NCBI GenBank assembly: GCA_009746045.1
Contig: RPFO01000034.1
Coordinates: 2,238,471 to 2,302,470 of the forward strand
Reading direction: 5' to 3'
DNA: 64,000 nucleotides
From: Mesostigma viride
Taxonomy: Eukaryota; Streptophyta; Mesostigmatophyceae; Mesostigmatales; Mesostigmataceae
A program made the translations under genes and the position numbers. Position 1 is the stretch's first letter. Each line of letters starts with the position of its first letter. The notes beneath the pieces are model-generated. The model saw nothing but the letters and a program-made list of their open reading frames with translations, was not told the DNA's origin and made no database searches. Positions 13,101 to 24,693 of this stretch are shown in pieces.

Positions 13101-16100
13101 ATGTTTAGGCGCGGGACAGCCCCAGACGCTGACCGGCATTCGGCTAATTCAAACCTGCACTCCGACAAAAGTTTTTGCCGGCAATCACGCGGCAGTTCCA
13201 TTGCCTCGGCGGAAGTCAAGAAAAGCCCTCCGCCCGAGACGGATAGGCGCGGCTCGACCGTCCAGGCGTGGGACGAGCTCCCCGAGGCTTGCCTCGTACG
13301 CATCTTCGAAAACGTGGATTGCGATGGGATGTTCCTTGTACGTCACGCCTTGTTGTGTCACTTATATTCGCTTCCTCGTTCTCTGAAAGCTGGTTCTGCA
13401 ATTACGCTCTTACAGTATAACAGATTTGGGATAGCTCGCCCTTGGAGGGGCTAATTCGTCTAGACCGTGACGAGATGACTATCCCTGGATTATCGTATAA
13501 AGTCATAAACATCGGGATGGTCGCTTGGTCTCCGATTTCGACGTGTGCTGCAACTGGCTGAACTACTTGGGTCGCGCATCCCCTGCGTTCTATTTTCAAT
13601 CCCATCCATTCCCACGCAGCTCATGAATGCCGGTCGCGTATGCAAGTCGTGGCGGCGGGCAGCAACCACGCTGGTCCTGGGGGACACGGCCGCCTCGCGC
13701 CCGCCTGTGCCCGCCCCTCCCCCAAGCGGCGCGGCACCCAATGACAACGACGCGCTGACTGCCGTGTATGGCTCCGCCGCCCTGCGCGAGGCTGCCCAGA
13801 GAGGCCCCGGGGCAGCTGTAGCCCCTGCGGCGCTCCCGTGTCCAGCTCCTGCCGCTGGCGGTGCACCTTTTGTTAGCCGGCTCGCCCCAGGCTCACAGAT
13901 CATGGCCACGGGCGGTTACAGTGATCAGAAGGGGAGGGGAGGGGTGGTTACTGCTGGCGCCGCACTAGAGCGGCCCCACCTGCCTCGGGAGGCCCAGGGA
14001 GACACCCAGGGTGTCCCCGCAGTCGCGCTGGCGGTTGGCGGCGGCGAGCGGACGGGCAGCGTGACGGGAGGCAGGGGCCGCCCTCATTGGCAGCAGGTGA
14101 GTGGGTATAAATAAATATTATTGCAAAACTCCGGAGTCACTATTATGCCACCTGCTACCCACTTCTCTGTGGTTGCCGCTTTGGCTCTACATCGCTATGC
14201 TGAGTTCCTCCATTTCTTTGCCTGCACGCCCCTCATCTTTTTGGCTAAATTCATTCCTTCCTCATCACTGCGTCCCTCCCACGCTGCCGTTGCCCCTCCC
14301 TTGCTGCGCCTCTCCTGCACCCATTGCTGCCGACCCTTGCTGCTGCCAACCCTTGCTGCTGCCAACCCTTGCTGCTGCCAACCGACATCACACGTAGCCC
14401 TCGTGTTGCAGCCCCTTCTGTTGCTGCCACCCACCGTACCCTCCGCTGGTGCTCACCTCTGGAACCGTTGCGGTCGCTTGTCAGCGCTGGTCCACCTTGT
14501 GGATGACCTTTTGTTTACCTTGCCAACTTGTGGTTCAGCCAACCCTGTGGTTCAATCTTGCTAACCGTGGCGTTTCACCCCACTGTTGCTGCCCCTCTGT
14601 CGCTGTTTGCCCATCGTGGCGTTTGCCAGAGCCGCAGCTCGGCGCGGGCCGCGGTGGACACAGAAGGGGAGAGCGGAGGAAGCGTGTGCGGGGACATGCG
14701 GCGCGCCCCGGTGGGGAACATCGAGGACCGCCCTGGCCAGGAGGGTGGAGGGGAGGAGGGGGAGGGGGGGGGGGGGCGATGGGCATGGCAGTGGGGGCAG
14801 CAGCGGTAGCCAGCAGCGGGCCATGAAGGTGTGCAGGGAAGCGGAGCGAATGGTACGTGCGCGAGCTATTGCAGCCGAAATTTGTCTAACACGCTCGAGT
14901 GGTTGTCACGGGACCTGAAGTAGATGGTATCCATGCCGGGCAGTGGAGCCATTCTAGTGTGTTCCGATGTGTTCTGTCAGATGAAGCTATTGTCATAGAT
15001 TGAGGTAAAGAGGCACCCGAAAAGAAGATTTTGTGGGGATAAGGGAAGGTCACGGCCATGTATCGTGGGTGATGACTTCCTCTTGAACGCGATGTGTATT
15101 CTTGGGTGATGGCCACCTCTGACTCCTAGGCTCCTGCGTTGTATGACTACCTCCATTCTAGCCAGTCATGGTAGAGCACGCGCGTGACTGTCTGCGACAG
15201 TGTTTCTGGCGAGTGGACTGACCAGCGTACGCACCGAAGCTCGCATATGCTTCCCCTGGCTGCCTCTGGTCGCACTCATCTTCCTCGCCCTCAGTTCTCC
15301 TTACCCACGTGCTCCCCTTTCTTGCGGCCTGTTGTTCCTTGCCAGGCCACCTCCACACCCCACGGCATCCAAGTGACAGGCCTGCAGGCCGGACTTGACC
15401 AAATCGAGTTGGCGCCTCACAGCGCACACGATGGGCATGCCGGGGTGGGTGGGTTAAGGGAGGAAGGGCACGTGGATGGGCCGGCGTTGGTGGGTGTGGA
15501 CCGGGGACCATCCTCCCCACCCATGTCAGTGGCAGCGGTCATGGCTACTGGCGCACGCGTGGATGGGATGGAGGAAGGGCAAGGGAGGACAAGGAGTGGA
15601 GATGGTGATCATGATGTTTACGATGAAAATGCTAACAACCGTCACGTGGGGCAAGCTGGTGTGCCCAGGGCATCCACAACAGGAGTCGTGGGCGCAGGAG
15701 CGACTGCTGCCATGGGCCACGCGCCGCAGGCATGCACGAGTGGGGTGCATGGGGGTGATGCCAGCAGGCGCCACCCCGGCAGGGGCAGCACTGGGCGGGG
15801 GCACGGACGAGTGCGGATGGCCCACCCCTCGGCCTCCTCATCGCTTGTCGCACAACAGGCCAGGGAGAGGGACGGGCTGGAGGGCCGGGTGGGCAGTGAC
15901 GGATTCAAGCGTGCCAGGCATCAGGCGGGGGTGGGGGTGGCCACAGAGGCGGCAGAATTAGCGCCCGAGGGATGGGGGGAGGCGCAGGGTCTGCCGGAGC
16001 CTTGTCTCGGTGGGAGCCACCCTCGAGACAACGGGGGGGCTGATAGTCGGGAGGAGCGCCAAGTGCAGAAACATCCGCGGGAGAACGGGGGTGGTGGGTC

Positions 16101-18648
16101 ATGCGGGGGTGCGCAGGTTGCCGAGGAGGCGCGGCTAGCAAGGGTACTGAATGGCCGTGCCATCGATAGGGCTCTGTCTGCTCATGTCACGGGCGACGCT
16201 AATGCTGGCGCTGATGCTGCCACACCCAGGGGGGGCGCGGCCTTTCCTGCGGAGGCCAGCAGTGCCGCGCCACCATCCTTGACAATGGTGTGGGGGGGGG
16301 CGGTGGTGGTGGCTAGAACGGAGGAGTCATACCCCTTGGAACCTAGGGTTGCAGTGGTCGCGCCTCTGCTTGCAACTGCCACATCAGCTCCGCAAGGCCT
16401 TGCTGGTGGGTCATCAGTGCATGGCCACTCGTCTGCAATCCACAATGCCTGTGGACATTATCACTTGGCCACCACCCATGACAATAACGATGATGCGCAT
16501 GTCCATAGCAGTAATGCTGGTGGACGCGTGGATGCGGGAGCGCGCCCTGGGGGCCACCTGTCGCGCCAGGGGCACCCCTCTCACAACCCTAGGCAGGGTG
16601 CCGCAGGGCCTGATAAGCCACATGACCATGGTAATGTTGACGGGCGAGGGTCTACTGGGCCGCATGGAGTGGGCCGGCGGGCGGGGCCGCGCATGGGTGT
16701 GGGTGAGCACGTGGTTGGGCCGGCACAGAGCGGCGTCGGTGGGGCCGCATGCACGCAGCATCCGTCAGCACTGCCGGGGAAGAGCATGACTTTGCCCTTG
16801 GGGCGTGGGGGTGGGGGTGGTCATGGGAGCGGTGGCGGTAATGGCAGTGCCCCCTTGGATGTGAACAACAGGGAGTGGGGGGGGGCATCCGCCTCGGTGC
16901 TCTCTGTGGTCGCGCCGGGCGCTCATTCCGGCACGGAAGGGGGCCTTGGAAGTGGAGAAGGAGGTGGAGGAGGTGGTGGTGTTGGTCTTGATGACGAGAG
17001 GGACGGGCGTGCGGCGAGCGTGCCAAGGGAGCGCCATGCCATGTCCAGGGACCCTGCATCGGTCGGCGCGGGAAGAGAGGACGCTTGCATGCCGCCCTAT
17101 GCGTCCGCGCCGGTCCCAGGTGTGCTGCCGGGGCCCAGGCACCTGCGTCCCCAGGGAGGCCCCACGCGGGCATTGTTTGCTGCTGGCGTACCCGCATCTG
17201 GGTTTGCACGCGCACAGGCGGCTGCGAGGCGGTACCTCAGCCCACCACGGGTGCAGCTACAGTGGGGGCCCGGTGCGGCTCAGGGGGGGGGATCCGCTGT
17301 GCGGGGAGCCTCCCACGGGGCGAGCGCATGGGAAAACGCTAATGGTGGGCTGTCGGCCCCCTGGCGCCCCCTGAACCTTGGCGGTTGCCCCCCTGTTGGC
17401 AGTTCAGGGGCGGTGATGATAGCCCCGCACGGGGGAGGGCCATCGGCGTCAGCGGTGGCTGCTCGAGAGGGGCAGGCGCCATTACCGGCAACCGTTGCGC
17501 CAGCCACCAGGGTGTCCCTGCCGTATGCGGCGGCCGAGACAGTGCCACCTGGCGCCCCCGAGTCGAGCGCCGAGGGAAGGGGCTCCGTCGGGGAGGTGGT
17601 GGATGACATGAGGAAAGGGGACGGGATGCAAAGGGGATATGATAGGAGGGGGAGGGGCGGCAGGGGGGGAGCGCGTGTCCCCGGGAGTGATCACCAGCCA
17701 TCGGCGCGGGGCGGCGCCTTTTTTGCCGCGGGGCAAGCAGGGTGGGCCGGGCACGGATCGCACGGCAACAGAGGCGGCGTGCACCGTGGGGGCGGTCTGG
17801 CAGCGGTCGTGACAGGTATTGCGACGGTTGCGGGTGCCAGCTCAGTGGTCATGGCTGGTGGTGGTGGCGGCGGCCCTGTGCATTCCTTGTCTCGGTCGGA
17901 CCAGAGCACGGGGGCGGTGGCCGGCAGGGACCCTGGCGAGGACGAGGCGGACAACGAGGGCACGCCGCGGGAGGCCGCACGCCAGGTGGCACCGCGTGGT
18001 GGGGACTTGCATGGGAAGCCTGTCCCGGCCGCGAGCGAGGGAGCGGCACAGAGCGATGTCCGACCCACTGGGGTTGCACCACTGGGGGGGGCAGCCATAG
18101 GGGGGGAAAGCAGGTCACATGGGGTGGATGGTCTCGGGATCCATGGCAGTAGGGTGGTGCAATCAGCACACGTGCAGGATGGGGGGGCCAGGCAGATGTT
18201 CCTGGGGTCGGGTTGGCGCGAGCAGTCCGTGTTGCTTGAGGAGGGCGAGGGAGTGGGCGAGGGCGGCGGGGAGGAGGGTGGCGTGGTGGGTGGGAGGATC
18301 ATGTATGGAGACAATGGCTTCGGAGACAATGGTGGCGGAGACAGCAACCTGGCGCAGCTTGAGGAGGGTCTCGGCGTTGGTGGTTGCGCTCTGTACGATG
18401 GCGGTGGTGACAGCGCCAGTGGCGGCATGGGCGAGGGGCAGGGATCGCCGGTTGCCATTGGGGGGGGAGAGCAAGATGGGGCTGAGAGTCGGCCCACCGG
18501 GGTCGCGCGGGGACATGCGTGGGAGGGGGTGGCGGCTGTGGCGATGGCGGGTGGCAGGGATAGCGCGCATGCGGTGGAGGATGGGGTGTCGTTAATGGAG
18601 GGGCGGGCGGTGGAGGGGAGGGGGCAGAACACAGGATCGTGCTCATGA
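13101..18648 (+). CDS. F-box protein with a long Gly-rich, probably disordered C-terminal region (3 exons proposed)
   Basis: Exon 1 is 13101-13337 (79 codons). Exon 2 is 13620-14096 (159 codons), entered by a pyrimidine-rich CACGCAG acceptor and left by CAG/GTGAGT. The F-box is split by intron 1: WDELPEACLVRIFENVDCDG is joined to NAGRVCKSWRRAATTLVLGD, with the typical LP..L..IF and VCKSWR. F-box proteins bind Skp1 and select targets for SCF ubiquitin ligases (family knowledge). Exon 3 is proposed as 15346-18648: TGTTCCTTGCCAG precedes it, phase 0 matches exon 2, and 1,100 codons follow without a stop. This part is rich in Gly, Ala, His and Ser and resembles nothing I know. Total 1,338 residues. 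The first two exons are secure. The junction to exon 3, or an extra small exon after the acceptor at 14637, is inference. Confidence 0.72.
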
Positions 18649-20389
18649 TGGGTGGCAGATGAACCAGTGGGTTCTGCAGAGGGCGACCCCTTGTTGAAGG
18701 GGTCGGAGGATATACATGGTTCTGGTAAGAGATCTAGCCAGACGATTAATTTTGTTATCTAGATGGCCTGTGCAAACAAGCGTGGTTACTTAGGTGGTGT
18801 TTGTGAAGTTTGGGTCCGATGTTACCCTGCATGTGTATATATATTGGGCATCGAGTTACAGGGTGGTCACCTATATATGGTGGCCATGTGGGCTCTGATC
18901 GACGCATGGGTAGCCCACACAGCCGCTGCACGGAAGGGCTTAATATTAGGCGTGTACGATATTCGCTACGACTGCCATGCAGTTCCAAGGAGCCTTGGCA
19001 GATGTTTGGCGAATGAAAGGCAATCTGCTTGCTTTTCTTTGCCCCGAACCATGGAGTGTACTCGTGGGAATCGCCCAGCATTCGCACAGTCACAAACCAT
19101 GGCCAGTTTTGAAAGCATTGCCATGATGCTACCTTGGTAATTCTTTTCTGTACCATATGCCCCGCCTCGTAGGCCTGGCGCAACCTCCTACAACGGGCTG
19201 CCTACACGATGGCATGTACATTGTTGTATAGAAGGCCGTTGAACGCATGCTATCTGTAAGGTTAGGCTTCTCTAGGCCTCCTCAGTGCTTGCATAGAGAT
19301 TGGCTTTGCTGCTAGTGTGTCCTGCAATGTTAATTGATTTAATGAGTCTCGTGTTCCCGTTGGGGGACCACGTTGCACTGCATTCCCCAGTAGTGGACGT
19401 CTCCCCAAGCCGTCAATATGTATGAAGTGAGACAACTATATGTATCCTTGATATGTATGTCCACAGCTAGTCTAAAATATGGGCCTCAAGTGAGGCCTCG
19501 AGCTAATCTAATTGCACGCAAACTATGACTACAATGCAAAGCAGTGGTCACCTAACCGTGTGTTTCCCCGCCTGACCAGCAAGGGGCTTTGTACGTACAT
19601 TCCAACGTATCAATATTAAATTCTTTATTAACTTCACTTTGTGCATGTTGTGTGTGTGCATGCCTGGAAGGATAAATCAGATAGCACATGAGCTAGAGCT
19701 GTTCTCATGATGATGGGGATATGGAGGTGATCGCAATAATAATGGGCAAGCTCGCCTATACTGGTCCATCAGGATATTCTAAAACTGTGCATGCATCTAC
19801 CTAAGGATAACACGGATTTGTCAAACTCGAAGCTAGCACCCCAAACTGGCCAGGGGCATCCTTGAGCTAGCTATCAAGCTGGTCGACATCCCATTACACA
19901 GCCAGTAATATCCATGAGTCAACCCACGCAGGCCGGAAATCGGGAAGATCCGGAATACTAGTATGGTCAAACATTGCCAGGGTCACTTGAGTGAACCCTG
20001 GGGTGAGGCTGTCTCTAAGCAGCCGGTCAGCTTTCAACCGCTGTTTTGGGATATCTGCTCCCATGAGCAGACGCTCATGAAAGGAGCTCGGTAATCTCAA
20101 CAACAAGCCCCCCTCTATATGCATCCGGCACCGACATCCATGAACAAACCGGTTGTCTCATGCAGCACCGACATTCATGAACGAACTATCCCAAAGAGGC
20201 GCAGTTTGGCCCTGGCGACCACATAATCTCGATCATGGCTGACCAGCGATAATACGCTGTGGTGACAAGGTGTGCCGGTTTGGCGGACTCATCTCCATTG
20301 CTACATAAAAGAGTGGCTGTCTCGGTTGCTCGGATCAAGAAAGGTTCTCTCACTCGGCGGTATCAATTAATCAGGATAGGCTGTCTCTC
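18649..20389. other. Intergenic region between convergent F-box and AE7 genes
   Basis: No supported gene. 3' UTRs of both genes must lie here. A degenerate LINE-tail module (minus-oriented TTAATT...CTCGTGTTCCCGTTGGGG) sits at about 19327-19375. The rest shows no repeat or conserved ORF. Confidence 0.6.
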
Positions 20390-23300
20390 TTAATACACCC
20401 GCTCGGTCGAAGCGAGGCACTTGGCCACCGTCTCCTGCAGGTGAGGGTTCTCTATGGCAGCCGCCACGCGCTCCTTGTCGTTCAGCTGCTTGTTGACTGT
20501 GTGTGGCGGGCAACCAGCACGGATGCCAGCAGCCAGCGATATCCAACAGACAGAGCGCAGCAAACCGTCGGCAGTTGGGACGCGTACAAGACGTTGGGCG
20601 TGGGATTGGAACCAGCGTTGCAAGCTGAGACGTTGGGCGTGGGATTGGAACCAGCGTTGCAAGCTAAGACGTTGGGCGTGGGATTGGAACCAGCGTTGCA
20701 AGCTGAGACGTTGGGCGTGGGATTGGAACCAGCGTTGCAAGCTGAGACGTTGGGCGTGGGATTGGAACCAGCGTTGCAAGCTGAGACGATGGGCGTGGGA
20801 TTGGAACCAGCGTTGCAAGCTAGAGTCTTGCTGGAAGCGGCAGGGGACGAAACAGTACTAACAGCAATCCCATCATTACGGCACGAGAAAGCTAATGATG
20901 CAAATGTGGATGACAAGCGTGGACGCAGACCGGTGTGAGCCGGCGGACTCTAGGTCAATCAATTGATTGATCTAGGTTGATGAACGGATTGATCTAAGCA
21001 ATAAACTGATTGATCTAGGTTGAGTATTGCTTGACCTAGGTCAAGTCGCGCCGCTGCACACCCAGCACCGAGAACCAATCTCTACGCGACCACTGCATAC
21101 ATCCAACACGCGCAGTCCGTCAACACCCTGACCAGTGACCACGTTGTTGAGCGCATGCAAAGACCGCTGAGTGGCTTGCTCTAAACAACCCCCCGCTGCC
21201 TGTGCTGTCTACCGCAGTATTCAGACAACAGGGACTGGGAACGATGTCACTCAGTACTCGGGTCGTACGAATCAGCATCGCTGCGGTGCAAGGCAACCCC
21301 TGAAAACCTCTATCGATTACATGGTGGGATTCCCATCTGCTGACACCCGTTGGTATGAAAAAACATGCATCCACACTCCCTGGAGCATACCCTGTGCCTC
21401 GGACGAATGCGAGTCCTTGGCTAGCATGATGTCCACCTGTCATGATGGTGGGCACGAACGAAGAACAAGCCGTCACGATGGGCGCGAACGACAGGGGTAG
21501 CAGAATCAAACAGATCAAATCAAAAGCATGTGACTGTGAAAGGATAAACAAGGGGGGCGTGGAAGATGCGTCAGCTCCTCGCCCTGTGTGAGTTTGCCAT
21601 GTGAAGCCCTGTAGAGCGTGGCAGGGACATCCCAAGAAGGGACATCCCAAGCCACACGCGCCATGACCCACAACAACACAGCTTGGCTGGCAAAGCACCA
21701 ACGCTTAACTGCTTCACCATTCCTGGTGGTGGGATGCAGCCGCTGACTGCGCAGGGCTGTCAGCATGCGCGTGTCGTCATGACCCCCCCCATGACATTAC
21801 ACCGGATGCGCGCACTTCACGTACACGAGACAGAAGGCAAGCAGGTCTCATGTGCGGACTCCAAGGCTCAAGGTCCCCCGAACCGTTAACAAGGGGTGTG
21901 CCAGCCACCACCATGCCTTGAAGCACAAAGCTCACTCAGTAGCATGCCTACTCAGAAACGCGTGCACTGCCTGCCCTTGGTGCACCCATGCCCTGAAACG
22001 CAACGCTGCCCATGCACACCTTCTAGGTATGCCCGCATATTGTGCCATGGAACATGGAACACATACATGCACGCGTGCCCTCCCTTGATATAAATAGAAG
22101 TAGACTTGTGGCCTACTGCTTCGCAAGGCGAACGCTAACCGAAACTCCAACCTTCTAACTCCGAAAGTCTAAGCTCTTTCCTAGTCCCCTGTTTCACGAC
22201 CCTTGTCCATGACCTGCAGTTGTCGTGACCCCGTAAATGTTTCCTTGCTCCCTGGGCTTCCTCTTCTCAAGCCCCGTCCACTCTTCTCCTGATAATGTCG
22301 CACGAAACTCATGAAGTATGTGCCCACCTTTCCACAAGCGCCTTTCATGAACATACTGACCTACGGACATGAGCGCACCGTGACGCCCCGTCTCCATGAG
22401 CACCGTGATGCCCCGTCTCCATGAGTCTACATGAGCGCACCATCATGCCATGTATACGCGCTCATACCCAAACGCCCTAGACGCATGAGCGTGTCTTGGT
22501 ACCCCATATGTGCACCAGTGGACATAACATATCAATGCACCTTCAGCTGCGGCGGCAGTGCGTGCAGCAGCGTGCTGGTCTACATATATGCACGCATGTT
22601 GAACCCTATATGTGTACTAAATTACTGTACTTAGCCGCGCACCTTAAAGCGCGGTGGCAACGCATGCAGCAGCTTGACGCGGATGCACAGGCCGATGAGG
22701 GTGGCCATGGAGCAATGTTTGACCGTGGGGGTGAACACCACCCTGGGCACAACACGGAAGAGTGGAGGGGGAAAGGGGTGGAATGTACACAAAGCTATCA
22801 GTACACTAGATGAACAACCAGTATTCGATAGGTGGCTCGCCTTAATGGCAACATGATCTCATAGGGCAATGCCAGCGAGGCAGGCGAATGAGATGCGATC
22901 CCAGCAGGGACCAGACCAGCACATGCATCCTACTAGAACTTGGCCAACCGGTGTACAAGTGGTGCAGCTGTGCTACACCACTATACAGACAATACAAGAC
23001 AAGACCTCTCCTAGTGACGAACCCAGAGGCAGATTCAAAACTTTGGAATCGGTATCGGCATCGACAACTGCCCTGGGTGCGTATATATGTACTGATTTCT
23101 GCGACGGCACACAGCACGGCTGCAGAGGATTTGCACGTCGACAATTCGTGCACGTGGAAAACATTTGCGCTACCCCGACATTACAGCGCCAGAAATTTCA
23201 ACATACTTGACGAGTCCTTTTTCATCATCGACGTCAATGGCCTCTTCGGAGACGACGTGAAGCTGCTCCAGGGTGTAGGGATGCTCAGGGTCCGTAATAT

Positions 23301-23665
23301 CTCGAATATGCTGTGTATGACACGGCAGGTTAAGGGTTATCAAACGACGTAGTCTCGCCATCTCAAGAGATGCAGTCATGTATGATATTGAAAACTTGAA
23401 GGAAGCGCGGAGGGCAAGCGCACCGTAGCAGCCTTACTGCGACTCCGGAGAGTGAAGAGCAAAGCACCAGAAATTGCTGCAAAAGAAAGGAACACAAAAT
23501 GAACTCAAAGCAAGTAAGGATATCGAAAACCTCCAACGAATCGATGGCGTCTGCGGAGTACTCATCGGCATCATTAGCTGTTCGCCTCTGCAAGTCGCGG
23601 GCTGTTGCCTTCCTCTCAAAAATAACAGGGTTTGGATTGATAATCTCTCCTTGATCGACCTCCAT
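20390..23665 (-). CDS. AE7: AE7 / MIP18 (CIA2) family protein, cytosolic Fe-S cluster targeting factor; contains a U12-type AT-AC intron
   Basis: Exons: 23665-23524, 23312-23207, 22742-22643, one small exon not located, and 20496-20390. The protein begins [17 protein letters not shown] and shows [81 protein letters not shown] and [18 protein letters not shown], all signatures of the family. The invariant Cys of the HCSMATLIG motif is present. The homologues form the CIA targeting complex with CIA1 and MMS19 that hands Fe-S clusters to nuclear and cytosolic apoproteins (family knowledge). Intron 1 is AT-AC: see the finding. The missing exon should encode ~14 residues (the PGTHxxE part) and be 1 mod 3 long; with it the protein is ~165 residues, as in the family. 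Intron 4 holds a 39-bp minisatellite. Confidence 0.9.
20588..20822. repeat. 39-bp minisatellite, 6 units, in the last AE7 intron
   Basis: Period 39 bp (GACGTTGGGCGTGGGATTGG, AACCAGCGTTGCAAGCTGA). Because 39 is a multiple of 3 the plus strand reads as a 13-residue repeat [13 protein letters not shown], and the minus strand also stays open. It lies ~90 bp upstream of the last AE7 exon on the sense (minus) strand, so an intronic repeat is the simplest reading. Confidence 0.9.
22537..22585 (-). repeat. Degenerate copy of the AE7 exon-3 end and donor
   Basis: GCACCTTCAGCTGCGGCGGC at 22537-22556 plus AGTGCGTGCAGCAGCGTGC align with 22639-22680, the end of exon 3. On the minus strand it still reads CTGCACGCACTGCCGCCGCA, then GCTGAAG/GTGC, i.e. 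it keeps the coding sense [10 protein letters not shown] and a GT donor. It lies 60 bp into the intron. Confidence 0.7.
23313..23523 (-). other. U12-type (AT-AC) intron of AE7
   Basis: The 5' end reads ATATCCTTAC, a perfect match to the U12 5' splice site ATATCCTT. The branch-site motif CCCTTAACC lies with its branch A (23330) 17 nt before the terminal AC at 23314-23313. Joining 23524 to 23312 gives [14 protein letters not shown] in frame, exactly as in the protein family. No GT-AG alternative restores that sequence. Confidence 0.85.
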
Positions 23666-24007
23666 TTTTTGGTAGAAAACCGAGGCCCTTCGCCACCCTG
23701 GAAAAAAGAGGAATATCGTCAAGACGTGCCCTGTTACGCCGACTTCTGATTGACTGCGACCTTCGTCGAATTATAACATAATTATGTTTGTTGTTATGCA
23801 GCTCCCAGGCAGAGACGTATTTACCTGTGCGAGCACGAACAGGCAGTCAGGCACTGGGCGATGACGCTGGCATCCTGCCCCGACGTTCCAAACGTGGCAT
23901 GGGGACATCAACTTCTGACTATGCTACCACCTGCAACGCCTAAATTCTGCTCCTACTCTCCTACTGTACAGTAGCCTCCGACGTGGCTGAGATACAGACC
24001 TAGATAC

Positions 24008-24056
24008 CAAATCTCTGCTGCCCATGTGCGGCGTGGGCAACAACAACAACAACAAG
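24008..24056 (+). mobile_element. Hairpin-(CAA)n element, copy d
   Basis: CTCTGCTGCCCATGTGCGGC, GTGGG, then CAACAACAACAACAAC. Intact core and flush CAA tail, so it is useful as the reference copy. Confidence 0.8.
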
Positions 24057-24157
24057 ACCTAGATACCACTCATACCAGTCACCAGGCTTCCCGTTGAGGC
24101 GTTGACCCTTGTGCCTTGTATGTTACAGTAGCACTAATTATGTTCAGTTCGGTTCAG

Positions 24158-24184
24158 TTGTTTCCCACGCCGCACGTGGGCGTA
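24158..24184 (-). mobile_element. Hairpin-(CAA)n element, copy e, short
   Basis: GTTGTTTCCCACGCCGCACG, TGGGC: the core with a very short tail, in the opposite direction to copy d 130 bp away. Confidence 0.6.
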
Positions 24185-24693
24185 GCACTAATTACCGAGT
24201 AGCACTAATTATGTAGCACTAGCAATACAGATTGGAGGGAAGATGCGCACAGCGCAACAGGGTGCTACTGTATCCTGTTCGTGACAAGACTGACGAACTC
24301 CCCCAGAGCTGATGGCGTAATCCTGCGTAATCCTGGGGGTCATGAGCATTGAGCACGTGCCCCGTTGCGTCGCGGATTTTGGCCGATCCTCCCCCGCGAT
24401 GAAGATGCACGCGAAACTGCAGGTGATGTCACTTGCAGCAACGGGAGGGCATCGCAATGCCCCGTTATATTCCAACGATTGCGGTACGCTCCCCTTCTTG
24501 GAAAAACGTCGCATCTGCTTCACTTTACAAATTTTCTTCCTGCCGTCGGCAAGTAAGCATAACGTTGAACCAAAAGCAGTCGGCTTGCCCTCGCGTTGGC
24601 GATTGTCTACACGTCAGTTTCCTACCAATTGCTGCGCGCGCCCGTCTCTTTCGTGCCACCCTGTCCTATCCTCGGCGTCAAAACGCAGCAACA

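Larger units (their letters stand above)
23666..24693. other. Divergent intergenic region between AE7 and the GST gene
   Basis: About 1 kb between two start codons on opposite strands. It holds two hairpin-(CAA)n elements (24008-24056, 24158-24184) and short repeats of AGCACTAATTA near 24128, 24185 and 24200. No other gene is supported. Confidence 0.6.

Noticed and set aside
15526-18646. Several minus-strand Pro/Arg-rich frames opposite the Gly-rich exon
   Set aside because: Complement of a GC-rich, G-biased coding strand; no start, splice or family evidence.
20441-20938. Gene with [13 protein letters not shown] 13-residue repeats
   Set aside because: Period 39 keeps any frame open on both strands and it lies in the last AE7 intron on the other strand. 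A small chance remains.
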